Part shown: positions 11,849-24,699 of the stretch, piece after piece
How positions within the stretch are numbered: position 1 is the first letter of the stretch
Layout of the letters: every line of letters begins with the position of its first letter
Made by a program: the position numbers and the translations under genes
Assembly (NCBI RefSeq): GCF_003945595.2
Contig: NW_024104911.1
Coordinates: 55,226-119,225, forward strand
DNA: 64,000 nt
Source of the DNA: Pipra filicauda
Lineage: Eukaryota > Chordata > Aves > Passeriformes > Pipridae
Direction of reading: 5' to 3'
The notes under the pieces: generated by a model
The model's input: the letters and a program-made list of their open reading frames with translations, nothing else
Database searches by the model: none
What the model was told of the DNA's origin: nothing

Positions 11849-14800
11849 AACCTCTCCTTTATCCTTCAAAACAATTCAGTGAAGTATCTCAAGTATCCCA
11901 TAATAGAAAACCTGTTTCTGCTTCTGTGTTCATTTGTATTTAAAGTGCGTCTGAAAGTGGTGAATCTATCATTCCTAAATTTCAAGTTGACTACCTGGTG
12001 CTAAAACTCATGTGCATCAGGATTTCTCTTATCTTTAACCAGATATTTACTAATTTTGACAATCAAATGATAAGATGATGTTTTTGGGTTTTTTTACTAT
12101 TATCTCATTCTTATCCTTTAATGACTGTTACAGGGAATTATCTTAACAGGCCAATGAGAAGAAATGGAAAAATGGAGAGTGATCTAAAGCAAAATGAGTT
12201 CTCTGGAATGAAGTGGCAGTCATTTAAGAGAAGCAATTACATATATCTGTAAAAGCTTCACTGTGAGTAGTGCTTTTACACAGCAGAGCAAAACCTGACA
12301 GTTCAGACGTAGGTTCAAATGGGCTAGTGTCCTTTTTAATATTTTTTTTAACCATGAAAGAAAAGCACTTGTATATGGCTATTATTTTGCCCTACAGTAT
12401 TCTTGTAGTTGGTTGTTCTATTATTTAGAACTTATAAATAGTTTTTTATCATCTGACAAACCACCAAAGTGAGGGTAGGCATGTCCACATCATTAAGAAA
12501 CACCTGGGGAAAAGGTGCAATATTCCAGCTCTCACTGGTGAGTAAAGGCGGATACACTCTCTGTTCAAGTTTCTTCCCTCTGCCCATGAGACTCAGACCA
12601 TGCGCTAGAAAAAAATCTCCATTTCAAATAAATACCCAAGGAAGGCGAATATCCATTGAAAGATCCTGTAGCAGCTGCCCACACAAAGGTCACCTTTAGG
12701 ATGATTGGATTATGACTGAGGATGTAGAGCTGTGTACCCTTGTCCCACACCCTACACAGACAATGTTCCACAAACACAGCCCTGAAAGTGAGACACCATC
12801 AAAGAAACTTGTTTGAAAGATGTTTCCTGCAAAACTTTTGACCACCAATCTCAGGACTGGCTATCAGCCTGGTCCATGTATACTTGTAACAGCCTGTGGG
12901 TTTGATTATTTTTGTAAGTGAAGTTGTGACATGAATGGAAGATCTGTACTTCTATTTCTTCCAGGGTTTTTCCCCATTTGTGAGCTAATTTGCTACATCC
13001 TTTTTTGGATAGACAGTGAAATAAACCCACTCCATTCCTTCTACTAAAGTATCTCAGCTTGTCTCCAGCAAAATAAATCGAAACATTCAGTCAGCCTCTG
13101 GACTGCATTAAAAATCTTTTTATTAAAGTTAAAATATGGAGTTTATTATAACAGCAAATAACATTAAAATATTTCTACTGATATTTATTATATGACAACT
13201 GGAGTAATGGCAAGTGTAGATCGTTTTACAAGAGGGCAAAGAAAATATTCATATGTTTATCTGTAGGGTGCTATGAAATCTTTGAATGTAAGAGGCTTAA
13301 CAAGCACAGAGTGTTCAGTAAGTGGGAACACCAAATCTGATCATTTTGCTTTACTGCACGTGAAATAAATCAACAAGAGTGTTATCAATAGTGTTATCAA
13401 ACCACATGTTCAGCTGGTTCCAAAAAGAAAGGTAACACTACTGATTCAGAATATCTCATTTTCTTTAGCATTCTGATATGCTTGAGTTCAGCTATAAAGG
13501 AGTTTCCATGGCATGATAGTGTACTAAAATAAGATGTCAGCTGGAGCCAGATGCATGGACAGAAAGCAGACACATCCCAATGTTTGTTTTATCTTGCACA
13601 TTTTATTCACTCCTTATATTGTGACACAAAAGTCTTTGAAATTTAGACCTACTTAACAGATACCTCGGAGAATGCTGAATGCACTTGTGACTTGCAAAAC
13701 ACCTTCAGAAAATGGGATTAAATAACTCCAGGCAGTTTATCCAGCTTTCCTCCTCTGCTTTACCACCTTCTGCTTTGGACCCCCAAAGTTCCTGCCAGGG
13801 GAGGGAGCAGGGAGGGTACCAGGGCACTGCCTGGTACACTGACAGGTGTGTAGAGAGGAGAGTGTTTCTGGAATCCTCACGTTTATGTTTAATTTAGGGA
13901 GGGTTAATCTCTGATACCTGGGCTGGCAACTGTGGAGAGAAGGGTGTCCAACCAAGCGAGAAAGGTCATCCATCCCATGTCTACAGTGGTGGGAAATGTG
14001 CAGAGGGAACATTTGGACTTACCCTCCTCCTCCCTAACAGGGCAGCTGAGGGACCAGAGCTGCTCCAGTTCCACCAAGCAGCAGCAGGTGTGACAGTGTG
14101 TTCAGGGAAACACTCCTCCATTCCAGGAGAAAAAGGGAACTGAAAGAAGGAGCTCAGTACCAGTGGAAGATGCTCTTGTTAGTGCAGGAGAATAAGCCCC
14201 AACCTGACTTCACTCTCTGTCAGAAACTTAAAATCCTCCCCATCAACCATGTCGCCAAATTTGTGCCATAGCCCAGCTCAGCTGTGCCTCGTCCTGGCTC
14301 AGTGACCTCAATGCTGCCGTGGGTCCACTGAAGTGTATGAAAGCTGCACATTCACAGCTGCACTTCTGTGGTTGTATCAAGCTCATTCTTAAGCAAATGA
14401 CTAAATCGCACTTGTTAGAAGTGGAAGCAGAAGCCATTAATAAAAGTTACCTCTGCTGTGAACAACAGAATTTCATTACTCATTCGCTAGAGCTGACTTT
14501 GACTTTTCATTATAAAGCCTCTGGCTTTTGAGGAAATGAATAAAGAAGTGAGAAAATTGAAAGCTGCCTTTAGGTACCTTTTCATTATTTGCACAGGTGT
14601 AAATAGAATTTATTCAAGAGATTCTTAAATCACAGAAAACCAGTTTTCCAGGTATATCATCCTATAGATGATAACAACAAGTTTACAAATAGGATCTGGG
14701 GAGTTAATTAGAAGAATGATAACAAGTTCTATTAGCGTGATAAATTTTTCAGTGCTAGAAGTATTTTAAGTAATCCAAAGTGCAAGAGGAGAACTCTACA

Positions 14801-17800
14801 GCGAGTTTTGAAAACTATCATGGGGTAGAAAATTATTCAATAAATAACATACAATAGACCATCTACCTCTGTGCCTTTCATTTGATCCATAGGTATAAAA
14901 CCCAAACCTCTTATAGCTAAGGAAGATCAGCTCTTGATTCTTTTTATTTTGGTTTTATTTTTCATCTAAAATTAAATAATAATCATAAGCATTTCTATAT
15001 TACAACTATGAGAGGCAACTGTACTAATGTTTAATGATCTGAATTTACTCTCTATATAATTTCTTTGAACTCTAGTTCATCTTCTACAAAGGTGCTACTA
15101 ATAAATAACATTATTTGTATTATAGTGCACCTAGATTCCAAGTCATAAATCAGGATCTCATTTTAATATTTGGGATACATCTCATAGCTGGAAGAAATAA
15201 CCACACTTGCAACAAGACAGGTGTTCTCACACTTCGAAATGTTCATAGGTAAAAATAAGGTCTTGAGTGTAGCACATAGATCTTCTGTAGCAATGATCCA
15301 GTCTTTTGTCTCAAAAGAACCAAACTGATGGATGCAGCAGTTGTCCTTCAGTCCCAGCTTTTTTCTCACAGGAGTAAGAATTCTCGTGTGTGTTAATCTG
15401 TGCCTCCTCTGCTGTGGTTTGTACTCCATGAGGGGTTGTGTGCATGACTTTACTGGCCAAATGATGCCCTCTGCTGGGGTCTGGCTAAAGAACTGAAGTG
15501 ACTCATCATATTTTGCCAGGGGAGTCACTCCAGGTTAGTTGATCTTAAAAGTAGTTTAAATTAAGTTGGGTTTTTTTTCTCTGACTCTCAGTTTCTGGGG
15601 CAATGAGGTCATCAAGACAATAACCTTAATCATGCATCTTGATTGATTGGCTTTGTTTTTCAGTGTTGTATTGTTCATTTAGCACATTTTCAGGTCCCTA
15701 AAAATTACAGGCAGCAGCACCAGGGTCCAAAGTTTCTGAATACAAATTCTAGTTCCTGAGATTAATTAAGTACTTACTTAAAGAAGCTTTACCTTATACA
15801 TTCAGTTTTAAGTGTGTGGTTTGTATTTACTGTTACCCATAAAGTATTTCATAAATATAAACTGGTGTACTGCTCTGCCAGGTAACTGAATACAGGAAAA
15901 ACTGGCCACATGATTATGTGACTTGCTGGACTTGCTCATGAGTTTCAAGTTAAATATTTAATAATATAAATTTGCTGTATTGAGCAATTAGAGGGAAGCA
16001 TCTGGACTCTTGGTTTGGAAGAGAAGGATCTTCACCAAAGCGGAGAACTTGAGGTGGGCAGTTCCATACGTGAGGGAAGTAGAGCCCACTTGGAGAGCTC
16101 CCTGCCCCATGACTCATCTGGGGCAGTAGATACCAGATGGAAATTCAGAGCACAGGATGAGTCACAGTGTGCAGTGATGTTATCCAGAGGTTCCCATAAA
16201 GACTGTAGCAAAGATCCCTTCCACTGGATGGGTGTAATGGGTCTTTTTTCCTTCTTTCAGTTATTCAGTTGTCTTTGCTAAACTGACTGAACCAGTTACA
16301 GCAGAAACATAAAAGCTGTTGTTAAAAAAACAAGTAGGGAGTGAGAAGGGATGCAAATATTCCTTTGCAAAGTCAAGTGATTTCTGGAACAATATGTACA
16401 GGACTGTTCTGGTTGGATCACAACAGAAATGTACAGACCAAGAAAAGGAAAAAGCCTTTATCTTTGTTAATATTGCCACTTTTACCCAGTGACATATGCT
16501 GTAAAACCACACCACTTGAGCAGTTTGCACTTTGGGTTGTTGTTTGTGTAGACAGAGGAGGGACAAGAGTTGTAAAAATCTCTTTTTAATGTATTCACGT
16601 ATTAATTTAATGAGGATCTCCATCTGCCAATGAAACATGGAATTACTACAGGTGGAGCTAATGCATTGCAGAGGTCCAAGAGGCAACACTGCTGATAGTC
16701 CTCAGAGTGACACTGAGATAGTTCACGTGGTGGCTGCTGGGCCCAAGGACTGGAACCAGGAGAGGAGGCACGTTGCAGGCTCAGGACAGATGGAGAGAAC
16801 AACAGCCCACTTAAAAGAGTTAACCTGGGTTTACTGTTGTTTAGACAAGGGTATGTTCCTTTTATAAACCTGCACACATGATTTCTTTCAGATACTTCCC
16901 TTAAATAAGCTTTGACTAAGCCTGATGAGGCAATTGAAAGCTCATGACCCCAACCCTGTCCTCCTTGATAGCCTGCACTGATTAAAATGACTTAGATTAG
17001 TGCAATTTGCTGAAACACTACCAGGGTGAAATTCCTTCAATGGCTGCAACAGAGACTCTTGCATGTGCTGTATTGAAACTCTGTGATTATTGTTAGATCT
17101 GGGAATCCCATCATGTAAATGATAATCTGGGTTGTCCTTCTGATTCTACATCATGCAATAGCTACGTACTTTGAATGCCTTTGAGCGAAAGAAGGAACAG
17201 TCATTGTGTGATTAGTAATTCTTTTTTTTAGACATATTACGATCTTTGTCTTAAACCTTTTGACCAGCAATTAATTCCTCTTATCCATTTCTCTTTCCAT
17301 TATTCAGGGTTGCATTGAAATGACAGATGCCTCCTGTGTTACTACAGAAGTATCATTTGCACAATTGTATTTCTGTCACACTCCAGCTCTTGTACTGAAG
17401 CTTATTTCAAAGTTCAGTTTCTTAATGTTTGAAGTTTACTGGTGACATCTTTTAAAATTTAATTGAACAGTTAAGATTTCTGTCTGACTGCCTTGTGCTG
17501 AACGAAAGAAATAACAAATTTTGGATGTTTTTTTCCTACCAAACTTAGTATAGCTCTGATTGCTCTAATTCTGTTGTCTACTCTGAGAAAGCAGTGCAAT
17601 TTCAAAAAATTTATTAAAAAGTTTACTTGAATATGTATTTTAGTATTTCAATAGCATTTTTTGTGATATTTCATTCTTGACCTTTGTTCTGAGACCTCTC
17701 CAGATTTATCAGGCTATTTTGTGCAACAGTATGTTAACAGGGTACATATGGAATTTAGGAAAATACATCCCCTCCATTAATTGAAAGGAAGCTGGGATTG

Positions 17801-20028
17801 GACCATAAATATTTCCATAAAATTCAATTTCCTTTTCTCTATCTCAATCCAGCAAGTCCCTAAGGTATACTAAGGCATACAAGAGTGAAAAATATATAGT
17901 AAATAATACATACGTTTTATCTCTATATATAAAATTTTGGAGAAATTTAAAAAAATCAGGGTAAATAAGCTGCCCGTGTACAGGTCTGAAGGGATTTTCT
18001 TCCTCCTTTCAGTTCACTTGCAGAAGCATCACAGGGACACAACTTCTAGACTTGAGTAATTGTTTTTCACATGTTTTGCTTGATAATACAGATCTGGTTG
18101 TGGCTTTTTATTTTCCTCATTTATAATTAACACCCACTTTGGCTCACATATAAAAATACAAGTCATGTGAAAGTTGAAGTGACTGAGTTGGAGATTCCTC
18201 TTGCAAGGATTACAGAAGGTAACTTAAGTCCTTTTTCGTTGTGACTGTATGAGTTGGCCTTGTTCAGCCTGTAGTCATTCCTATTCGTCAGTAACTAAGT
18301 TTTCAGCTTCGCAGGAGCTCCAAGAATTTTTTTGTAAAAGACACAATTGCAGGACACCATTAACTGTATGGTAATGTATTCTATCTGAGATGCAAAGGTG
18401 AGCTGGATTTGTAGGAAATTACAGTTAAATGACTAAAAATTTCTTCATAAGTGAAAAAAACTCCTAATTTCTTCTACTTTCAAGTAAAGGATGATTGATG
18501 GCAACAGAATGTAAGCTCAAAGCAGCCACCAAGAATTTCATACACTAAAGAAACAAGACAGTTTCCAGTTATATTTCAGTTCTTTAGGCAGCAGCAGATC
18601 TGCTGCTGTTCAGCAACAAAAGAAGTAGCAACTTTGCTTCTACCTCATTGAGTTAAAAAAAAAAAAAGAAACAGAAAGCTATGTATGGATTTCTAGACAT
18701 AATAGATTTCAATCTAAGGTTATCAAAAGGGTAAGAATTACCTGATCACTAGGGGTTATTATCAAATGACAGTTATCTTAACCGGTGACATACCGGGCTG
18801 CAAACAATGTGCAACTTCGGAGTTTAAGGAATGAGAAAAGACAAAAAGTCAAGAAGAAGTCATAAATTGTATAATGTGAGTAAAACAGACGAAGAATTTC
18901 CATTAATTAGAGATAGGTTAAATCACTTCATGAGGTTTTACTGCTGTACTTCCTTGCAGTAACTTATTTCTTACCTACTTAACTGTGCTTATGATCTTAC
19001 TATTAATGATCTAATGTATCATAACAATTTTTAAATAACTACTTTATTTTTTTTTTAATGAAAAGCTGACCTATTTTTTTTATCCCTGATGATAAACTAA
19101 ACTAAAGCTTTGCCTATTACAACCCAATAATCAGACCACTTTAGATGAAATGACCTCTTCTGAACTGTGTGGTTAGAGGGAATTGCTAAAATGTGGTATG
19201 TATTAAACCTTTAATTCATTTAACTCCCCTGCTCCTTCCTGTGGTTTTGTTGTTCCTATTTCATGTTTGGATTGCAGCAGGACTGAGGGCTCAAAGCAGA
19301 GACAGAGCCCTGCTGGGACAAATGCTCTGGCAATAAAAAACCTGTGATGGCACAGATCCTGTCACAAACAGCATTCCTGAGAGGTCAGGGTTGCAGGAGG
19401 GAGCAGTGCTGACCCCACTGCAGTGGTGTGCAAGGGATTGTGAGGCGGGACTAGATTCAGATCTGGGCATTCACAGTAGAATCACCAGTGATTATCCACA
19501 GAATATATCCAGTAGGATTTGTCCTTGTATTTTCTTCTTGCATTTCTGTCAATGGCAAATCCTTTCCAGCCTGCCCACGTACAGAGCCTTGTTCTGCCTG
19601 AAAGAGTCACTGAACTAAGTCTCTCATCATTCTACACTTTTCCCACTTACTTTGCTCTTCAGAGTAGAAGCACATGTGTACAATAGCCCAACTCACACCT
19701 GCACAGTTGTGTTTAGGCACACAGTCAATGCAGAGGATTTTGGGGTACTACTGTACATAAACAGCTTGCTTATTTGTGCTTACTCAGCACTGAGAGGCAT
19801 TAGAGACTGCCAAGGACTCATTTGCCTGGTGGTAGCAAAAGTGTTCCAGTCTCCTGTTTCACAGAGTAAATCTGGACCAATATTCAAATATATGAAGGGA
19901 AATTTGCACAGATATATTCCTGGGTATGTTTGCTTCACAGTCTTGTTGTGTTTTCTCCATATTCCCAACTTTAATAATTTCAAAATTGATAGTATAATAA
20001 TATGATGTTTAATTATGTATATGATAAA
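11849..20028. other. Eight kilobases of intergenic DNA, no gene seen
   Basis: AT-rich sequence. The longest frames (121 aa at 15,163-15,528 minus; 142 aa at 16,261-16,689 minus) have no recognisable domain and no splice context. No retroviral, LINE or RNA gene signal was found. Intron or distal regulatory DNA cannot be told apart from spacer. Confidence 0.5.
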
Positions 20029-20272
20029 ATCACAGAATCACAGAATCATTAATATTGGAAAAAACTTCCCAGCCCATGGATCCCCCCTGTGCCCGATGCC
20101 CACCTTGTCCCCCAACCCAGAGCACTCAGTGCCACGGCCAGGCCTTCCCTGGACACCTCCAGGGATGGGGACTCCAAACCTCCCTGGGCATCCCCTGCCA
20201 AGGCCTGAGCATCCTTTCCAGCAAGAAATTCCTCCTGATGTCCAACCTGACCCTCCCCTGGCAGAGCAAGTA
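20029..20272 (-). repeat. CR1 LINE 3' end
   Basis: On the plus strand it starts with cacagaatcacagaatca octamers (the inverted 3' tail) and runs through the usual CR1 3' block (cccatggatcccccctgtgc ... ctccagggatggggac ... tggcagagca). 5'-truncated, minus orientation, fairly well preserved. Confidence 0.9.
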
Positions 20273-20298
20273 GTAATAATAATAATAATAGTAATAAT

Positions 20299-20331
<33 letters not shown>

Positions 20332-20346
20332 AATAATAATAATAAT
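20269..20346. repeat. AAT/AAC trinucleotide microsatellite
   Basis: Runs of AAT, then about ten CAA/AAC units, then AAT again. It sits exactly at the truncated 5' end of the CR1. It yields poly-Leu, poly-Thr and poly-Ile frames that are not genes. Confidence 0.95.
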
Positions 20347-20763
20347 GGTTGGGACCTTGATGCAGCTTTTACTTGTTTTGCAAAAACCAAACAATGAAGT
20401 CCTGCATTGCTACAACTGTGGAGCAGCTGAAGCAGAATAGCCCTAGGTCAGGATTAGCCTGCACACAAACCCAGTCCAGAACAGATCACATTGTCCTCCC
20501 ATTTATCCTGATCTCTTGGGGTTATTCTGTGTAGGTTTCTAAATGTACAGGAATGATTTCAGGCTTAGAGAAATGAGGAAAAAATAGGTAAGAGCAGAGG
20601 TGGTGGATTTCAAAAGAACAGTTGTTTTGCATAAGTGGTCAGTGAACGTGGCAGACCCTCTTTGAGAAGAGGTTGCAGGTTAACAAGAAGAAAACAAGAA
20701 ATCTCAGGATATACCCAAAACTGTCTCATTTTAAATTTAAAGATTCATGTAGTAAAATAAGCA
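20347..20763. other. Spacer between microsatellite and telomere-like array
   Basis: About 0.4 kb without a recognisable gene or repeat. Confidence 0.5.
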
Positions 20764-21062
20764 CTAACCAACTAACACTAACCCTAACCCGAATACTAAC
20801 CCTAAACCCTAACCCTAACCCTAACCCTAAACCCTATCCCTAAACCTAACCCTTAACCCTAACTCTAAGCCTAAGCCTGACCCTAACTAACCCTAACCCT
20901 AACACTAACCCTAAACCCTAACCCTAACCCTAACCCTAAACCCTATCCCTAAACCTAACCCTAAAACCTAACCCTAAGTCTAAGCCTAACCCTAACTAAC
21001 CCTAACCCTAACCCTTAACCCTAACCCTAACCCTAACCCTAACCCTAACCCTAACCCTAACC

Positions 21063-21122
<60 letters not shown>

Positions 21123-21254
21123 TCCTAACCCTAAACCCTATCCCTAAACCTAACCCTAAACCCTAACCCTAAGTCTAAGCCCAACCCTAACTAACCCTAA
21201 CCCTAACCCTAACCCCTAACCCTACCTCTAAACCCTGACCCTAACCCTAACCCT
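20764..21254 (-). repeat. Interstitial telomere-like (TTAGGG) array
   Basis: About 490 bases made almost wholly of CCCTAA on the plus strand (TTAGGG on the minus), with variants CCCTAAA, CCTATC, CTAAGT and CTAAGC. Vertebrate telomeres are TTAGGG. The array is internal, flanked on both sides by unique sequence, and its left end is more degenerate than its centre (21,000-21,085, nearly pure). A longer variant block containing 'ccctatccctaaacctaacc' recurs at about 20,832, 20,941 and 21,137. Confidence 0.97.
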
Positions 21255-22750
21255 GCAGCCTGGATGGGGGGACCCCCAGAACGCTAAAGCGAAGAGCAGA
21301 GAGGGGGAACTCCTGGGAGGGTTTTTTGGCCTGAATTTTGGTGGTTTGGGTTTTTCTTGGATTGAATCTTTGTGTTTTGGAGGTTTTTATGGACACAAGA
21401 GGGTGGTGGCTTCTAGAGATGGACTTGTGCAGGAGGAAGCCCCAATCCAATGTTCTCACACTTTGTTTTTTTCCCCCAAAAGAGGATTTCTCATTCCCAG
21501 TCCTTGGCCAGGTCAACAAGGAAGCTGAGAGGAACAGGAAGATGCTGCAGGACATCCAGGCTGGTGAGGAGGAAGTCACTGCACCTTTCCCACTCTGTTC
21601 TCCTCCATCTTCCAGCCAAGTGTCGCTCCTGGCAGAACAACCCTTCTGCTGACGCCATCCTGCTGAGACAGATTTGGAGGCATCGCCTTCCTGTTCCCTC
21701 TGCCATGGAAGCAAATCCCTTTTCTCTCCTTCATCTTCCCTCCTTCATCTTCCTCCCTTCTTTCCTTCCTTCCTTCCTTCCTCCCTCCCTCCCTCTCCTT
21801 GTTCCTTTTCCTTCCTTCTTTTTCACCTTTTTCCTCCCTCTTCTTCCTTCTTCTGCTTCTTCCTTCCTCTGCTTCTTCCTTTCTCTCCTTGTCCTTCCTT
21901 CCCCAGGCAATGAGCTGAGGACAGAGACATCAGAGCACAAATCCCTCCAGCAGAACCATGTGGAAAAGGCCATTTTGATTGGTGCAGGAAGTCAATGTGG
22001 AGGAAAAGCCACAAAGATCCCCCACCAACATAAGCTCCATACCTAGCCCACAGTCCTCCGAGGAGGAAAGACCCACCCTCTGCCAGGAAGGTGGCTAGAG
22101 TTTCAGCTGGAGCTCCGACCTGGTGGTCCAGCTTCACACCAGGGACAAGCCTACAAGTGCTTGGAATCTGGGAAGAGCTTCAGCCAAGACTCAACACCTG
22201 ATCCACCACAACAGCCACACTGGGGAATGGCCCTCCAAGTGCTTGGAATGTGGCAAGAGCCTCAGCAACAGCTCCAACCTCATTACCCACCAGTGCCTGC
22301 ACACAGGGGAGAAGCCCCATAAGTGTCCCAAGTGAGGGAATAGGTTTTGGGGCAGCTCCCATCTCGTTGAGCATCATTAGCAGGAAGAGCTTCAACCTCA
22401 GCTCCAGCCTCATCAGACACCAGCACTTCCACCCTAGGGAGTGGTCCTGTAAGTGTTCAACTGTAGGAAGAGCTTGTCCGTGAGTTCTTCCTTAATCAAA
22501 CACCAGTGGACACACCAGTAAGGGAAGATGTACAAGTGCCCAAACTGTGGGAAGAGCTTTGTCCTCTGCTCCAACTTCATCACCCATCAGAGCTCGCATG
22601 TTGGGAAGAGACCCACCGACCCATGTTGCCGGCGATCCACATTGGGAAGACGACTGGCTGGTGGTCTCCACATCCTGCTGGTTCCCCATAGGCACCTGGG
22701 TGAACGTGGGGGCAGAAACATCTGTAAGAACACAGACCAATGTTAGAAAT
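21255..22750 (+). pseudogene. C2H2 zinc-finger gene remnant, songbird-expanded type
   Basis: Such genes encode DNA-binding proteins with tandem Cys2-His2 fingers. A stretch near 21,485-21,565 resembles the short exon before the finger exon in the large bird zinc-finger family (an RNRKMLQDIQAG-type motif). Another at 21,906-22,050 resembles its linker (NELRTETSEHKSLQQNHVE). The finger region (about 22,140-22,640) keeps one good finger, CLECGKSLSNSSNLITHQCLH, followed by the TGEKP linker at 22,237-22,317, plus several partial ones (CPNCGKSFVLCSNFITHQSSH at 22,534-22,596). Frames shift repeatedly and stops interrupt the array, so it is a pseudogene. A polypyrimidine tract lies in the intron-like part. 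Family assignment rests on remembered linker motifs. Confidence 0.8.
21735..21905. repeat. CTTCC/CCTT polypyrimidine tract
   Basis: Nearly pure C/T sequence built on TTCC and CTCC units. It gives Pro/Ser/Leu-rich frames on the plus strand and Lys/Arg/Glu-rich frames on the minus strand that are not genes. Confidence 0.95.
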
Positions 22751-23697
22751 TCATTGGGAAGAGTGGATTTGTTGACTTTAGAGCCCCAGAAATCTCACCT
22801 GCTCCATGCAATTGTTCCTTCTGGTGGTAGATCAAGCAACACGGGTGTTTTGCCAAGGGGACGAGGGTCAGCACAAGACACACAGACACAAGTGTGTAAT
22901 TTTACTATAGGGTAAAACAGCAAAGATTTACAGAAGGATAAGCTCAGCAATGCACTTAATCATTACTACAAAGAGCGTCTATAGTGATTAAGAAAGGTAC
23001 ATCTAAATACAGACAGTTAATGTCTTAGTTTAACAAGATTGCAACTTAGAAATTAAGAAACTTCAGGTGGAAGTGTGGAAAAGGAAAAACCCAGCTTTTT
23101 ATTAATAAAGTCTGAATAAACAACAAATGGTGCAATCAAAAACTTTCAGAAGAAACAAAACAAAGTCCCAATTCCCCAGGTGAGGGGGGAGAAACCTGCG
23201 GCAACCCGGGGGTGGGGGAGAAACGCAGGACTGTCTCGGCCGTTCAACAGCTACTCGTAGCCATGTATGCTCACAGACAGCAACGAAAAAGTCCTTTTTC
23301 CCACAGGCAGTCTTGAAAGCAGAATACCTGGGGCTGAGATGGGTCAGTCTCTTTCTCTCAGTTGTCCTCCGCGAGGTGTCCCCTGGGGAAAAAAAAATTT
23401 CCTCTCAAGAAAAGAAAAGGAGGCAGCTGAAACTTGGCTGCTACTCTGTCTGGTCCGTGGACCAAACCCAAAAGCCCTCGAACAAAGGACTCCCCTAGCT
23501 GTCCCTGCAGTAAACTGCATTTTCCCAGAAAGCTCGCCCTCCCTCTGCTCCTGTGCTGCCCAGTGCCTGCGGCTTTGCTCCACCCGCACCCCCCCCCCAT
23601 CCTGGAAGAAAGAGATGGGGGGGAATTGGGCGGGGGGGGACATTGGGAAAAAATTCCAACATCTTTTTTCAAACCTATGACAGCGAAAGATCATGTT
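22751..23697. other. Unassigned DNA, possibly LTR-derived
   Basis: Follows the zinc-finger remnant. The first 70 bases resemble the 3' untranslated part of that gene family. The remainder (reverse-oriented polyadenylation-like and C-rich blocks near 23,160-23,640) has the base mix of an LTR, but I found no second copy, target duplication or termini to prove it. Frames at 23,267-23,680 are open only because of base composition. Confidence 0.35.
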
Positions 23698-23880
23698 TCG
23701 CTAACAATTATACATATTTCATTAATAAATAAAAATATCTTCACTATTGAGCAGATACTAATCTATCTTACTAACAAGCACATGTATTTCATTAATGAGC
23801 AGATACACAGGTGTAGTCTTATCACACTACACATTTGACTAACAAACATACGCACTTTTTGTTAATGAGCAAATCTGCGG
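23698..23880. repeat. Degenerate ~69-bp tandem repeat, three units
   Basis: A block of form CTAACAAnnATACnnATTTCATTAATGAGCAgAT recurs with starts near 23,700, 23,770 and 23,838, giving periods of about 70 and 68 bases. The units are well diverged. Confidence 0.6.
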
Positions 23881-23954
23881 GAACAAATATAATGTTTGGT
23901 TAGATGGTTCATCTTGACGTCATCTTTGACTCAGGGTCTGTTGTTCAGGCCTCA

Positions 23955-24018
23955 GTACTTCAACTGGATAATCTTTGAGATGTTTTACAACCTAAATAAT
24001 TCCATGATTCTAATTCTC
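23955..24018 (+). repeat. Possible CR1 3' tail, worn
   Basis: The order 'actggataatctttgagatg', 'acaaccta', 'ttccatgattct' follows the end of CR1 in plus orientation, with several mismatches. Confidence 0.45.
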
Positions 24019-24372
24019 TGTGGCCCATGGGCATCTTCCACATCCCAGTGCTGACGGACTGGGCAAAGACCAAGGTTTTGGAGACAAAGGCTGGAAACCA
24101 CTGCAAAAAAGGCTCTTCCACCCATCCAGCCCAACCCCACATATACACACACGGTGCCAACGCATAAATCCTTTTATTTTGGCCCTGATTTTTCTTTTGA
24201 TCCATCTTCATCCCTTAAAAACACCCCAAATTGGGGTCAAAATAAAGAAATGGAACAAAGCCATTTTACAGGGGTTTGGGGGGAATTTGTGTGGTTGGGG
24301 GGATATTTAGGAGGATTTGGGGTTTCTGAGGGGACTTGGGGGAGTTTTCCCCAAAACTGGGGGCACCGAAGC

Positions 24373-24628
24373 TAGGCAAATGGGGCCATGATCTCATCAT
24401 TGTGCTGGCAGTTTGTGTCCCCCTGAGCCCATCTGTCCTCCCCCTGGCTGTTCCAGTGCCTGGCCTGGGTGTCCCCATATGGCTTGTCCCCCACAAATTG
24501 CCCAAATCACTGGTGAAGTGCCTGAGCTGCTGTTAGTTGTAAATGTACCTGTCCATGAACATCTCCCAGTCAGGGCTGTTCAGGAAGTGACACTCAGCTT
24601 TCCCCAGAAACTGGAACACCCCTGTGTG
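24373..24628 (-). pseudogene. MHC class II beta-chain exon 2 relic (peptide-binding domain)
   Basis: Exon 2 of class II beta genes encodes the beta-1 domain that binds peptides for presentation to helper T cells. On the minus strand, from 24,628, the translation opens HTGVFQ, continues with GKAECHFLN and MDRYIYN, then hits TAA at 24,535-24,533 where the family usually has YNRxQ. After the stop QxxHFxSDLG is seen, and, one frame over, DTNCQHNDEIMAPFA at the end. These blocks occur in the order and spacing of the beta-1 domain, and the span (about 256 bases) is close to the usual 270-base exon. It is broken by the stop and at least one frameshift. I could not identify the leader, beta-2 or membrane exons nearby. 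Confidence 0.72.
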
Positions 24629-24699
24629 GTCAGGGGGAATCTCCTTCCTCCAGGAACCCTGACCACCCAAAAGCAGGTTGGGAGCTCAGGGGGCCAATG

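Noticed and set aside
15163..16689. Frames of 121 and 142 codons on the minus strand
   Set aside because: No recognisable domain, no consistent splice sites, and stop spacing within chance for the length scanned.
20038..20440. Frames with long runs of Leu, Val/Ile and Thr
   Set aside because: Produced by the AAT/AAC microsatellite plus a CR1 3' end.
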